Below are positions 50,560 to 63,899 of a stretch of 64,000 bases of DNA, piece by piece; positions within the stretch are counted from its first letter, which is position 1, and every line of letters starts with the position of its first letter. This stretch comes from Pagrus major (taxonomy: Eukaryota; Chordata; Actinopteri; Spariformes; Sparidae). The stretch lies in contig NC_133232.1 in assembly GCF_040436345.1 (NCBI RefSeq), positions 26,876,315-26,940,314 on the forward strand, written 5' to 3'. The position numbers and the translations under genes were made by a program. A model generated the notes under the pieces. That model was not told the origin of the DNA, did no database searches, and saw nothing but the letters and a program-made list of their open reading frames with translations.

Positions 50560-53500
50560 ATGAAGGACCGATTGGAGCAACTTAAAGCGGTAAGAAGTGT
50601 TCAGGAAACGTTACATTTTCTTACACTGTCTCTTTTTTTCTTCAGTTTTGTCTGTGTGTACACTTTAAAAAGCCTTTCTTACAGGAAGAAATGAGAGTTA
50701 AGTAAATGAAAATTACATTATTTCCATTTTTACTTGAACACTTGGTACAACATACTGATCATTTGAACCAATAGTGTAACATGAGATGACCCCTGTGATA
50801 GATGTAGTAACACTGTAGGATGGGAAGTGATTTTGAAATGGGGATTTCAGGTAGAAGTCACTCAGTCATTCATCATTTTCTGTTGCTTTACAAGCAGCCA
50901 TGTTGCACAGTATTGTCTGACAATTACGTGTCAGAAATGTGCTGTTAATGGAATAAATAGTGTCATTTTTACTGGTTGGTCTGGTAAATCACCAGCTGTG
51001 TCAAGTTTCATGTTTAAGTTGGTGCCCTTGATTCCTACAGTATGATCCAGATCTGTGAATAAACAATCATTAATCAATTTACTTAATCTTAGCATTAGGC
51101 AGTTTCAGATTAAAATTGCAACAACAGCGTTATTTTGGTGGGATTTTCACAGATTAACTGTTGTCACTTGAGCTGAGAGCGGGAAATTAATCGGCAAACA
51201 TTTTAATGACTGATTAATTGTTATTTTTCCAGCAAAAATCATGTCAACATCTTTGGTGCCAGCCTCTTAAATGTGAGGATTTTGCTGCCTATCTCTGTCT
51301 CATATCAATGTTTATTGGACATATTTGGGTGTTGGACTGTTTACCAGACAAAAACAAGCAATTTGAAGACGTCACCATGAACATCTTGAAGTATTTTATG
51401 AACACATCGGTCAAGAAAATATTGGTTACTGTAGTCATAGTCACCACCACTACACGTTAAGCTATTCAGAATATGTTAATTATGGTTAGAGCCTGACCAG
51501 TACTCAATTTTTGGGGCTGATGCCGATAAAAAATTGTCATATTGATATATCGGCTGATATACAAACACTTATTGCAATGATCCCTCAAATTTGGTTATCA
51601 AACACTTGTGTCAAAGCTATGTAACAAAGGGAAAGCGACACCTGTGCACTGAAACCACAAACTTTACAGGTATTTTAATTATGAATTACTTCTGCTTTTC
51701 ACACAATAAGGTTTCATATCAGCGCATATCGGACAGCACACATGCCAACAACGATAAATCTGTGATAGGCCAATATTTGCCGATAACATCGGCTATTCGA
51801 TGTATCGGTCAAGGTTGAGAGTTTTAAAAATTGATACAAGATCAACAGTTGAAATGGAGTGAAGCAGTCAGACTGCATATCTTATACAGCAGCAACACAG
51901 AAGTAATTAGCAAACACAAACTTCCTTCCTTATGACAGTGAATACACTAGCTGCCCGCGGGGGTGAGGCTTTAATCCAATTGTAACTCAAGTCGGGATGT
52001 GTTGCCATAGCGACCTGAAACTGCTGGCCAAATATTTGCTGTGTTTAAGTTGTCCCCCCCTTCACCCCTCCAGACGTCTTTATCTCACACAGCTGGTTTC
52101 TTTTCAGGGCAAGGAAGTACGGATAGCAAGTGAAGTGGGTCAGTCAGTTGTTGGGAAGTTGACTGTATTTATGTTAAGACCTATAAAATGATCTACTGTC
52201 CTTTTCACCTCCACTTTTTCCAGTGTTTACACCTCCCTTTCTTTATCTTTCCTCTTTGTCCACACTCACCCACCGCCGCAGTTTTCCTCCGTGAGTTTTC
52301 TATCTAATGTTTAACTTCCCGGCAGTAATCTAGGCTGTATATTGGTTCCTGTGTGTGTTGGGGGTGGGGGAGTCATATGTTCATGTGAATATGGGCTAAT
52401 GCCAACACCGGCGTGATCACCTGATGTATGCTGTAGATTTAAGCAAAGAGGAGCAACAAGAAACGCTGACTTATAGTTTAACCTGGAGCTAAAGTCATAT
52501 GTGATCGTTTATATTGCCTTGTATGCTTTGAATACAGTTTCTTGCTCAGACAGTTGCCAAGAAGAACATCAGCTGACACTGTTGTACTGTTCACCATATT
52601 TCATTTCCATGACCCAGACTGAAGGCTGGAGATAATATGACAGCAGTTTTCTTCCAAAACCCATGTCCTCTACAGTTTTGTGTGCACAGTGTTTCCCATT
52701 ATTACCTCTCTGCTCCCCCACCTGGCTCAGATGTCAGCACAATGAATGGGGTAAATTGTACCAGAGCTAACACGGCTTCTTCTGCGGCACATGGAGTTTT
52801 TAAATCCCTTGTCAGATTTTAGCATTGCATTAACACAAGTCCTGATGGGAGTAGTTTGGCTTCTGTCACCACGCTGCTGTAAATCTGACCCCAGGTCCTT
52901 GTCCTGCTGCTGCAATCGCTACCGGCTCATTTTCTAAATCATCCCGTGGGAAAATCTAGTCCAGAGGGCTGCAACAAACAGTTGTTTTTATGAAATGATG
53001 AATCTGCCTAAAAAAACTGTGCAAAATTACCATAACAATTTCCTTCGGCCCAGGATGTTATTACATTGCTGGTTTTGTCTGACAAATTCTCCAAAGATGA
53101 TACATTTACTCAAATAATGACATATGAATAAATAAAGCAACTAATTCTCTCAAGTGATTGGCTGAAACTCTGTAAAGTTTGGCATTTTTGTTTGGAAAAA
53201 ATATAAAAATAGCTTTAGATGAGACGTCTGTCGATTACTGTCAAAAACTTAATGATTGATTGATTAATGTCTGTACATGTTTTTTACCGTATGTTAGGAT
53301 TATACATTCTGATTATCTCTTGAATGCGTGGCATTGTGATCGCCTGTAACAAGTTTGTCAGACCGGGCTGCACGCTCCTTATGACTGGACCAGCTGGATG
53401 GTGAAACTTGACTGATGAAAACGTGCGTCACGTTTTGGGTCTAAGCAGGGCTACTTCTTCAGTTTTGGTGAGAAGTTAAATGTGTTGATCTTAACGATGG

Positions 53501-56500
53501 GTCATTACAAACACACTATGTTTTAAAAATAGCAGGTAGTCACATAGTTAGGGTTGATGATGTGTTCATGGTGTGATGACTATTTCAGAAAATGACATCA
53601 TTATTTCTATCAGTTACAATGAGCCTAAAATGAATCAAAACAGGAGATTTTTTGCCTGAGCAAACACTGTTATATTTTCACAAAGATTTATGTCCTGACA
53701 CAAATTAAACTTGATTATAAACTTGAAATCTAGATGCATTTTTAAGCCTCCTCGCTGGTGATATTGTGGCCGTAGGCATTGTGTTTTCGCGTCCCTCCGT
53801 CCATCCGTCGCATTCTAGTGAACGTGATATCTCAAGAACACCTTGAGGGAATTTCTTCAAATTTGGCACAAATGTCCACTTGGACTCAAGGACTGATAGG
53901 ATAAAATGGTGAAGTCCTGACATTTTATATGCAAGAGGTCAAAGGTCAATTTCACTATCACGATATCATAATCTGCAAAAACTGTGGCCATTATTCAACG
54001 CCAAAGCTCAGGAACAGCAACTTGACCACGAGGCGGTGATTCTAGTTGATAACTAGAATTCAATACTGTAGATAAGCAAATGTACACAGTACGATAACCG
54101 TCAATTTTCAGACCTCACCATACCTTGAAACTTGTATACCGCTGCAACCCTTCATACAGTAAGAAAAAAAATCACGCAGGCCTTTAGAAATCAAACACAT
54201 GGATTCATCAAGATGCATCGATAATCGTTTGATAATAGCATTGTAGCCCTCTGAACCAAAATCAAACCGTATTATGGGGTTGAGAGATTCCCACTCTTAC
54301 GCTACATGACTTCCTTTTCAGCTCGGTTCAGCCTTTGTTCACCCTCTTTCTTAACTGTCTTCTTTCCACACCTCCACGATAAATATGTTATCTGGTACTG
54401 TTTTGTCATTTATGATTCTCAGAGACGAAGGTAATCAGCTCCCAGCTTCTTTTAGCGATGACGGAGTCACAGGAAAGATAACGAGGGATTGCTGGATTGT
54501 GTTTACATAGTTTTAAACATGATAATGAGTCATACGTGTTACAGGTAGTCACGCTTGTTTGAATATATTCTGAATGTACATTTTGTCATGGTAGTGTGGA
54601 GGCTGATGGGATGAGCTCAGTAAAAGTGCATGGTGTCTTTAAGTGCTTTGTTATTGTAGCCAGGGGTTGATCACTCTTTACTGTGCTGAACAGTTGATCT
54701 GACTTTCCAGAAAGATCAGTACAACGCAGTCTTATAAACCAGGATCCATTGAAACTGTGTGTTAAAAGAGGCCGTCAGTTTGTCAATCGAGAGGCAGAAA
54801 ACCACTAAAACCACTAGTCTAGTTTTCGCCGTGCTGAGGGGAATCGTGCACCATGACATATGGTGCTCTGAATGCAAAACAAACGTAATTAACTGATTTG
54901 AATGAGAGGAACAAGCCGGCGCTCAAGCTGACATACCCTTCACTCATGCACTGATGTGCAGCGCTTGCTCTATTTTTCTAATATTGATGTCTAGTTGTTC
55001 AAATGTTATCCACTGTGTGATTTAAGGTTTTGATGATTACACAATCTTCATGCAACTAAGCATGAGATTATAGCTGTTTTGTCAATTTTGGTTTTAAAAA
55101 AGGGGGGGCGGGGGAATCTTATTTGCTGCTTCACAGTTCACGCTGTCAGTCAACATTTTGGCACAGTTGCACAGAGGCATTAAATCTAGTTTGTTCTCAG
55201 GGTATTTATTTATTTTTCGTGGAATAATGATTAGAGGATGGGTGTTATTCTCCCTCTGCTAGACAAGCAGAAATTGCTGAAAAATACTGCTTAATGTGAA
55301 TCTATTTCTACAGTACACACTTGCCTTTTAAAACATTCAATATCCTATTGGACTGCAACTACAGATTATTTTCATTGTCGATTAATCTGTTGATTATTTT
55401 CTTGAGTAAATCGCTTAGTTATATGGTCTGTAAAATGTCAGAAAACGGTGAAAAATGTCAAGCAGTGTTTCGCAAAACCCAAGATGACGTCCTCAAATGT
55501 TTCAATGTGTCATCAAAATAGTTGACAACTAATCGATTACCTGTTGCAGCTCTACACGCTGCTAATCATGAAGGGTTGCTCTGTGCATAAACCAATCTCC
55601 ATCCCCCATGTTGTGGTCAGAAATCAAGTTTCTCCTCATGTCTTCTGGCAGCAATAGGTGTCTCTAGTTGAGTCACAAGATGAACAGAGTTTAAAAAGGA
55701 ATGATGTGGGAGATAAAGTCACTCCCTCTGACTGCTCCTGTCAGTATCAAACTGCCAGAATCAAATGCCTCTGTGTGTGTAGCCTTTGTCTGTTTGGTTT
55801 GTAAAAGCGTTTGTTGTGCACGTCTCTCTCCTCTTGTGTCTGCTGAATGAGAGACACTGGAAGGAAGTGAGTGCTTGTTCTTATCTCGCCGCTGCAGAAA
55901 TGCCGTGTGAGGGAGCATAATGTGTGAGGGCCAGAGTGTTGCAGCTTCATTGAATAACTATCTAAAAAACAAGCAGTTTGTCAGTGTGTGTGTGTGTGGT
56001 GTCCAGGGAGCTCTGTGTTCACAACTGTTGTTAGTTACAGCAGCCTGAACCAAATCGCCAAGGCTACATTTGCAATTCAAATATCAGATGAAGGGTAGAA
56101 AGTTAAAGGCGGTGTAAAACTCAACATTTGAACGGAAAGAAAGACGTTCTGTAGCAGTAAATGTTCCCAGTATGGTTACAAAACTTCGGATTGTTTCCAT
56201 CATTGATTAAACTTCTGCTTGTTTTCTTGATTGGTTGACTTGTTTATAAAATGTCTAAAAATAGTAAGAAAAAACAAAAAACAATAAACAGAATGGATTA
56301 CCACCTCACGTCCCTGTCATCCTTCAGTTTGGATTCCATAGTTATTCCATACATCCGATTGAACTTTTATGGGAGGGATAAAGTGGGTAAGCCCGGCCTT
56401 CAGCCATGGCGTAGGATTTTAGAGTGCCTGGAAACATGCAGGCTTTCCTTTGTGTATAATCTGAATAAATCAGGAAATCGCTGGACTGTATGTAAGGGCA

Positions 56501-59500
56501 AACTCGCACTTGGTCCGGTTGCTCCGTTCTGTGCCGAAGCACGATTGTCCCTCCTCACCAGTCCCCCCGCTGGGCTGCACTCACATTGCTTCTGCTGCAG
56601 CTGGGCCTAAACACTGTTACCTCTTGTGCATACGTCATCATGTCGTAGCAAGGTCGCAGCAAAATGAAGAACAACAATAGAGAACATGACTTTACTGACT
56701 TTTTTTGTGGCTTATTTTGTGTCGTTTTGGTCATAGACAGCCATCTCACACTCCTGGATTTCTTGATTATGCAAAGCGGTGTAACACGCACGATTATACT
56801 TCATGTCCCCGTTGCCCACCCGTGCTTGTGCTCATGTATGAGCAACAGTACCGTGCAGAAGCACACCTCTTCCAACCGTGCCAGGGCCAAGAAAGTGTAG
56901 AAGCAACCTGTGATCTGCTCGATTAATTTTTTAGGGATCTGTAAATAAACATGACAACAGCTGCGATACTGTTTTTTTTGTTTAGGACGACCAAGAATTG
57001 AGAGTTGACACGTTAACTTACAACATTTAAGATTCAAATTCCTTTTAAGTGTGAGACAAAACACAAACTACAAACAATTTGTTTTGGTTACTGTAGTAAA
57101 GCTTTGAAACATTCTTTTACTTTACATTTTCATTATTAACCTGATGCAAATCTGCATAGTATATTGATCACTCAAAACACAAGGTGACCAAAAGCTGATG
57201 CCTGGTTGCCTGGTTGCCCTGTTGTTGCAGCTGTAGCTCTGAGATCTTCTGCATTATTTAACTCAATAAAAAACAATGAACAGCGTGAGTTCATTCAAAA
57301 GTTAAAGAATAACTATCGTTAGAGTTGTTCTACTGCAGCATAATAAAGTGTAATATTGATATTTATTGAGATTACTGGTTTACAGACAGAAGCCGAGTCA
57401 GGTGATATGAGAGAGCAGTGAAGTCGACGGGTGTGTTGGCTAGTTTTTCCATGCTTTGACTTTGATCCTGGCTGACATTCTCCAGGAAAGTCAAGTGTCC
57501 AGACTTTAGACTCTGTGTCACCTGACACAAAACAGAAACACAAGCCAAGTTGTGTGGAGGGTTTAGTCGGCCAGCGACACTCTTTAGGTGCGCAGTGAAA
57601 ACACATTTGTCTGTAAAATGCAGAAGTAATGAAAAGAGAGGAAACAAAGTGCGCTAACTCTCCCTTTTTTAATTCATTGTTTGACCCTGGTTCTCCTCCA
57701 CCTAACACCGTCACAGCGGGGCCCTATGATGTCTGTTTACACTGTACAATGGCCGCTGTGGTTTCTTACAGCCAGTGGAAAACAGGTTGAGTTCCTGGAG
57801 CCCGGCCCTCACCATGTAAATACTCAGCAGCACTGCACTGCCCTGTGTTTACTGACTGTCCCTTGTGACACGTTTATGACTTCAGCAGAGTGAAGCTTTG
57901 ACAGACTTTATTGGGTGGAGGCTGATTAGGGTCAGACCAATATTTCTGGCTGATGCGTCATGCGGAGCTGTTAACCAGGAAGCAATTTCATTAGTAAGTG
58001 GTTGTTCATCGCCGAAATGCTGTTCGCAGGAAGAAATAAATCTCTAGACGAGAAGTACTCGGTATATTTGGACAAGATGGAACACACTCTTCCGAATTCA
58101 GTTAAAAATATAACAGTAGTATTGGCCTGTAAAAACTATAATTTTATTGTAAGATGATCATTACAATGCTGATTATCTTGAGCACATTATTGACTCAATG
58201 AAGACTTGGGATCAGACTTGACGTTGACTTAAATGTGTCCATTTGAGTATCAAAAATCGTCAAGTATTAAGATTTTTGACTCATCTCTGTTAAACTTCTT
58301 GCACAGCTGCTTAGTGTTTAGACAAAGTCAATAAGATGGTTCATTTTGGGAAATATGATTATTTGTTTTCTTGTTGCAAGTGACATACGGAGATTGATGT
58401 CACTCTCGTTTCTGTATGCTAAATATGAAGTCACACCCAGCAGCGGGTTAGCTTAGCTTAGCAAAGAGTAGAAACGACAGGTTGTTGTTTTATGGGCACT
58501 TACAGTATATGGTGGACTATTTCTCCGCTGTCCCCTGACAGTGACAACAAGACTCCAGGAAATAGTCCTGATGCATTCGAGAAGTTTGGCTTATTTTGTT
58601 GAATATCACCTCAAACGTGAAGATCAGCCAAATCTTGTGTAAGCTACCTTTCTGTTTGTGACTGATTACGGTGGCATATTGGCATGCAGCCTTTATTCAG
58701 TGCTGATACCTCGGACAGGTCTCTCTTGGAAAATCCTGCTCTCTGCGTTCATGAGCAGACAGAGCCGCCTCTTTATGGAGTTCTTGGACCAGATTGGATA
58801 AAGTGTGCAGGGATACCAGAATAGTTATTTTCTCATTTACTGCATGAGCAGGAGGAGGAGAGACATATGTTACTGACCAAACACTATCAAAGTGTTTACT
58901 CTTGGAATATAGAGCTATACAGGCACACAGAGGTAGTTTTTTTTACCCTTATCAACACAACAAAGACCTGAATAAATCTTTAATCTGGATGTGATGACGA
59001 CATACTTTACACGTTGAGCTTTAGAAAAACATGTTCTACACATCGCACGTTCTCTCTGGAGCTACTCTGATCCAGCCTTTACTTTTATCCTTTCAGACGT
59101 GTGATCAAGATGACGAAGAGGTGGAGATTGCTGTGGACAACGCAGCCTTCATGGACGAGTTCTTCTGTCAGGTCAGTGTGACTGTCGGTGCACAAGTGTG
59201 TGGGAACTGTACTTCTTCACTCGTATTTATGAGGCTGTACATGAATGAATGTTTGTGCGAATGCCTTCATTCTTTTGTCGTCTACATACACTTCAGTTTC
59301 ATGGCGTGTGGTGTGCTTGTTTCAGATCGAGGACATCCGGAACAGCATTGATAAAATTGATGAGAATGTGGCTGAAGTCAAAAAGCTTTACTCGGTCATC
59401 CTGTCTGCACCCACATCAGATCAGAGTAAGATACTCTACCACGACCAGCTTCTCTTCCTGTTCACCTGACTTGACTCACTTAGGGTCATATTGAGGAGGT

Positions 59501-62500
59501 TTTTCTTACCTAATCCCACTGTTTATCCTTTACAAGCTGCTTTCTGTCCCAATTTGAGTTAAATCAGACTTTTGTTAAGAGGAACTCACTCAAAACTCAG
59601 ACATAAAAGCATGATTTTCTTAAAGCAACATTGCAATATGTCAATGCAGCTTCACTGGATTGTAACAAGTGATAGCGTTTGAAAAAGACGGCAGATCTTA
59701 ACCTGGCGTCATTTAAATGTCGACGAGATAACAGTTTATTTGTAGTCGCAATAAGTGTGTGGTTGTCTCAACAGTCTTGGCTGTTTATTGCCACATGTCT
59801 CTTCCTTCCCAGAAACACAGGATGGCTTGGAGGCAATCACCAATGAAATAAAGAAGATGGCCAACAATGCAAGAAACAAACTCAAGAGTGAGTCTGCCAA
59901 CCACTAGCACACACACACACACAACTTGTCAGTGAAATTAAAGGGGATATTTAATAATTGATTTAATGTTAAATATTGCTGAAGAATTCAACTGAATCGT
60001 AAATCAATTGTTTGGTTCGCTTTCCAGCCATCGAGAGGAACCTGGAGTCAGAAGAGCAGGAGAGGGTGTCGGCTGACATGCGGATACGTAAATCACAGGT
60101 AAATAATGTCCGCCTGAAGTCTCAGGTCGCCTCTGCTTTTATTCTTACTCTTTTTCTCGTCTTTACTGCCTCTTCTTCTATTCTTCTTATGTTCTTCCTC
60201 TGATTATTGTAAAAGAAAAAGAAAAGGATAGTCTTTCACAATGAAAATTGAGAATGTAGAACCGTGAATCCAGAAAAGGTAACACGTAAAACATAAACAT
60301 ATATATAATTAATTGTTTTCCATTTAGTATATGTCAAAAAGAATCAGTACATTATCACATTCTGTTGTAGTTTATGTTTTCCACAGCGTCCCAACTTTTT
60401 CGGAATCGGGGTTGTTTGTTGACATTTGTGAGATGTGATTTCAGATGTGTCTTGGTCCTTAAGTTTAGGCCTCGAGGCAGATTTTTAGTACGTACACCAA
60501 GATAACATATGTGCTACTTCATTCTTTCCTGTGTCTCCCAGCATGCAGTGCTGTCCAGGAAATTTGTGGAGGTAATGACGAAGTATAATGAAGCCCAAGT
60601 GGACTTCAGGGAGAGGAGTAAAGGACGGATTCAAAGACAGCTAGAGATCAGTGAGTGGCAGTCACATAAATGGTCATAAAGTCATGTGATGGTGCCACGG
60701 TCTTAACTCAATAACACTTTTCTTTTCCATTCCAGCTGGAAAAGCAACAACAGATGACGAACTGGAGGAGATGTTGGAGAGTGGCAATGCTGCCGTGTTT
60801 ACCGCAGGGGTAAGAGTGTGTGCGCATGCATTTCCACCACTTTTATCAGTACTAAAACATTCACTTTGCCTTGACACTGATGATCATGTGGTTGAACTGA
60901 GAGAAGGCCAAGTTGTCATTGGTTCAGTAAAACGCCTCGTATCAACTTGTTAAAGATTAGCTGTGCGTGTGATTTGGCCTCAAAGTCAGTTTGCTCTCTT
61001 GTGACTTCTTGAGTGCCCCAATCCTCCCAATCAGCCTTTCTTAAGAGAAATAAATGAGAGACTGTGAAAAGATGCAAGAATGACAGCTCATGACAGAGTG
61101 CTGAGTTGTATTGTTTGATAAAATGAGCACCAGTGTATCTCAACTGAACAGACACAACAGCATGTGTGCTATATATTGTTGAGAAAGCCTCTCTACGCCT
61201 ATTGTGCTGAGGAGACGGTTGTGTCGAGTACAGTTCGGAAAGAATTTCTTGTGCAAGGATACAACTAGACACAGATCTGATAACATCTGACCATGAACAC
61301 AAATAGAGAGGGTGAGTCATACTAATATAACATTTGGTGCATGTAGTGGACAGCTTAGTTTGGTTAATGACAGTACAAAATATATACATCATAGGGGTTT
61401 TTGAATATTGATTTTGTGTTAATAAAATATCACCTCTTAAATCGTTTCCTCTTCTTTCCGTACTCGCTTTTGTTATAGCAAGTGGCGGTAATGAACCTTA
61501 AAGCTGGTCGCCATCCGCCATTAAACAGTAAAATGTATTAAGTGTAATGGTTCTCTTTGTAAGCTTCTGTACAGTTATTGCTACAGACAGTTGGTTTAGT
61601 CCTGTTAAGTATGATAAATGGAGTGCAGTCTCATAGCGCTTTTAGCATAAGTGGTTCACATACACGCTCACACATCTCTCTTGACCATTGGGATCAACTG
61701 GAGTTCAGTGTCTTGCTCAGGGACACTTTGAAATGTCGACAAGAGGAGCCAGGAATCAATTTGCCCAACCCTGCAATTATTGGATACTACCTACTGATCC
61801 ACAGCCACTGCTGTTCATTGAGCTACACACTGGCTGCTAGGGTTAATACAATTACCTCTCATTTCCCGTTGAAGCGGCAGACACTTCTCTTTGTGAGGAC
61901 TTTATGTAGTTCTCTGTATCACTATGAGATGGACTTATATTCAGTTCCTCATGATTTACCTCCCTGCCTTTTCCTGTCAGATGCAAACTAAACTGGATCA
62001 CGGCCAATCTCTGCCACGCTGACAAGAAATTGAAAGACGAGATATTAAAAATGAGCCTGGGACATATCTTCATGTCAAAAGTGATGAGATGTTGGTGGTA
62101 ACTATAGACCTCTCCCCTGCACAGATTGTGGACTCTGGGATCTCTAAACAAGCCCTGAGTGAGATTGAGTCCAGACACAAAGACATCGTCCGTCTGGAAA
62201 GCAGCATCAAGGAGCTGCACGACATGTTTGTAGACATTGCCATGCTGGTGGAGAGCCAGGTACAGTACATCCACCTGCCAGCCATCATTTCATCCACCCG
62301 TCAGTTAAATCAGGAACTTCTCATCTGTTTCATTCATTCTGAACCTTTCTCCACGGCTTTGTGTTCAATCCTGACTTCTCTCTGTTTGTTTTTCTTCCTG
62401 TCGTCACTGTGATCTGACTATCAATCTGCATCTATGTCTATTTCCTCTTTTACAGCTCCATGCCTTTCTCACACCTCTCTTCACCTCTCTTCTGCCACCT

Positions 62501-63418
62501 CCACCTCCATCTCATCACCCAACATTGCTGGAACCAACATGAATGCATTTAGTAAGATGTACCAATAAAACACCATCGTAGACATCAGAGCAGACTTGAA
62601 TGAACACAAACACATATTCAGTCTTCATTTTATGCACATGCATACAGAAGTCTAACCACATATTTCTTGCTTGCCTGCGTCATGCTTTCTGAGGGCAAGG
62701 CTGGTTTGAGGTAAGGGCTGCACTCCTCTGCTTTGTGTTGTGTCATTTTGCCTGAAAACTCTTGTTTTCCTTGTGTCTTTATTTCCAGTTTTTAGTTTGA
62801 AGAAGTTTGTTACAAAAGTCTGTTTTAAAGGCCTTTGTGTATTTTAACCAGAACTATACGTTTGTTCTGCTCTGTTTCTCACTGATTGTGGTTTTGTTTT
62901 TCAGGGTGACATAGTAGACAACATAGAGCAGAATGTGTCCAAGTCAGTGGACCACATAACGGTGGCAAAGGAACAGACCAAAAAAGCTGTAAGGTACCAG
63001 ACCAAAGCTCGTAAGGTAATGTAATTCAGCCAAGTGCTGCATCAGTCTGCATCAGTCTGCTTCTGACTTCTTCCTGTTTTTTTCTGCTTATCTCCAAGAC
63101 ATGTGACATTTTTTTCACAGTTTGACACATTTGAACCACACAGTGTGCGTACTGATCACACTCCCTCATCCTGCCGATCACACAATCGTTGCATTCTCAA
63201 TGCTTTGGTTTTTGTTTCTCTCTCTCTCTGTCTTTCTCTTGCTGTTGTTTTTTGATTTCTTTGCTTCTGTTGCTTTCCGTCACCTCTGACACCGTGCCAC
63301 ATGTTAGGGTGGGATGATCGACAGGATTGAGAGCAACATGGACCAGTCAGTGGGCTTTGTGGAGCGGGCCGTAGCAGACACTAAGAAAGCGGCAAAGTTT
63401 CAGCAAGAGGCTCGACGT
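50560..63418 (+). CDS. stx3: Syntaxin-3, plasma-membrane t-SNARE (3' end outside window)
   Basis: Exons: 50560-50589, 59097-59171, 59326-59425, 59813-59887, 60028-60098, 60542-60650, 60736-60809 and 62125-62259. Two alternative versions of exon 9 follow, at 62905-63015 and 63308-63418. With one exon 9 the frame gives 260 residues; the transmembrane exon(s) lie beyond 64000. Syntaxin-3 is the Qa-SNARE for apical and ribbon-synapse exocytosis, pairing with SNAP-25-type and VAMP proteins. Start [10 protein letters not shown] is identical to human STX3. The Habc domain spans about residues 28-150 and the SNARE motif starts near residue 185 ([19 protein letters not shown]). The ionic-layer Gln is the last residue of exon 8 (LVESQ). 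Exon phases match human STX1/2/3 genes. Intron 1 is 8.5 kb. It could in principle be another STX1-4 member, but the N-terminus and [15 protein letters not shown] favour STX3. Confidence 0.93.
51490..51820. repeat. dispersed repeat relic with gccgata words
   Basis: Contains ggctgatgccgataaaa, gatatatcggctgatatac, gcgcatatcggacagc and caatatttgccgataacatcg, related to the relic at 20530-20985. Unidentified family, degraded copy. Confidence 0.45.
53740..54060. repeat. dispersed teleost repeat in stx3 intron 1
   Basis: Phrases gtgatatctcaagaacacct, gagggaatttcttcaaattt, ggcacaaatgtccacttgga and ggtcaaaggtcaatttcac form a block I recognise as one of the most frequent teleost intronic repeats. The family name is uncertain. 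Confidence 0.6.
56500..56930. mobile_element. possible decayed DNA-transposon relic
   Basis: Words such as ccgaagcacgattgtccctc, tacgtcatcatgtcgtagca and tgcttgtgctcatgtatgag recall hAT-like non-autonomous elements of fish. Terminal inverted repeats could not be defined, so this stays tentative. Confidence 0.3.
58330..58600. repeat. dispersed teleost repeat, copy B
   Basis: Contains ttcattttgggaaatatgat, gtctgtatgctaaatatgaa-like sequence, cagcagcgggttagcttagc and ctccaggaaatagtc, in the order typical of a very common teleost repeat. Copy A at 15840 shares the middle part of the family. Confidence 0.55.
60810..62124 (+). other. stx3: stx3 intron 7
   Basis: A 1.3-kb intron containing the repeat at 61650-61840. 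An open frame at 61578-61991 runs through that repeat and is not a gene. Nothing else was recognised. Confidence 0.6.
61650..61840. repeat. dispersed teleost repeat in stx3 intron 7
   Basis: Phrases gttcagtgtcttgctcaggg, acactttgaaatgt, gaggagccaggaatcaattt and ctactgatccacagccactg match the order of a frequent fish repeat. It is degraded and its family name uncertain. Confidence 0.6.
62905..63015 (+). other. stx3: stx3 exon 9, version a (STX3A-like)
   Basis: 111 bp, phase 0 to phase 0, flanked by tttttcag and gtaatg. It encodes the C-terminal half of the SNARE motif, 37 residues from [20 protein letters not shown] to YQTKARK, matching the ubiquitous mammalian STX3A version (DNIE, VDH, YQ.QARK). 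Confidence 0.9.
63308..63418 (+). other. stx3: stx3 exon 9, version b (STX3B-like)
   Basis: 111 bp, phase 0 to phase 0, flanked by catgttag and gtgagt. It encodes an alternative 37-residue C-terminal SNARE half, from [20 protein letters not shown] to FQQEARR. It resembles the retina-enriched mammalian STX3B and syntaxin-1 ([23 protein letters not shown]). Confidence 0.9.
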
Positions 63419-63899
63419 GTGAGTGACTACAGTCAGGAAGAGCGGCCTGGTTTCCCAAAAGCAACGGAAATAGTCACTTGCTACAGAATAGTAGGCAGCG
63501 ATTATAGGTAGTACAAAGAAGAGAGAGACAGTAAGAATGAAATTCGACACCTCGGGACAAAGATTGTGTCAGAGTTCATAAGCCCGGCCTTGTAATAGAA
63601 CGCGGTTTCGTAGCACAATCAATGGCTTAAGATTTGCAGCAACACAAGGTGATGTAATTCAGTAAGATGCAGTGCAAGCACACATTCCTGGTAAATAGCT
63701 TTGCAACATAAACGGCGTATTTCTACTGTTGCAATCATTCCAACAAAAGACAAATTGGCTTGTGTTACGATAAATAAAAGAGTTTTAAAGTTCTGTTCTG
63801 CTGTGCAATGTTGAGCATCTGTAAGATATTAGACTCATGGATCTGCGACACAAACTGGCCGTCCTGCTTGATATGAGAGTGATACAAGAAGGGTTAGGC

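Larger units (their letters stand above)
50590..59096 (+). other. stx3: stx3 intron 1
   Basis: The largest intron in the window. It holds several repeat relics: gccgata-type (51490-51820), a common fish repeat (53740-54060), a possible DNA-transposon relic (56500-56930) and copy B of the gene-flank repeat (58330-58600). Open frames such as 56251-56610 lack splice context and family likeness. A promoter for a shorter transcript is possible but unsupported. Confidence 0.6.

Noticed and set aside
56251-56610. 119-codon open frame in stx3 intron 1
   Set aside because: No splice sites or promoter context, composition like the surrounding intron, and overlap with a probable transposon relic.
61578-61991. 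137-codon open frame in stx3 intron 7
   Set aside because: It runs through a common dispersed teleost repeat.
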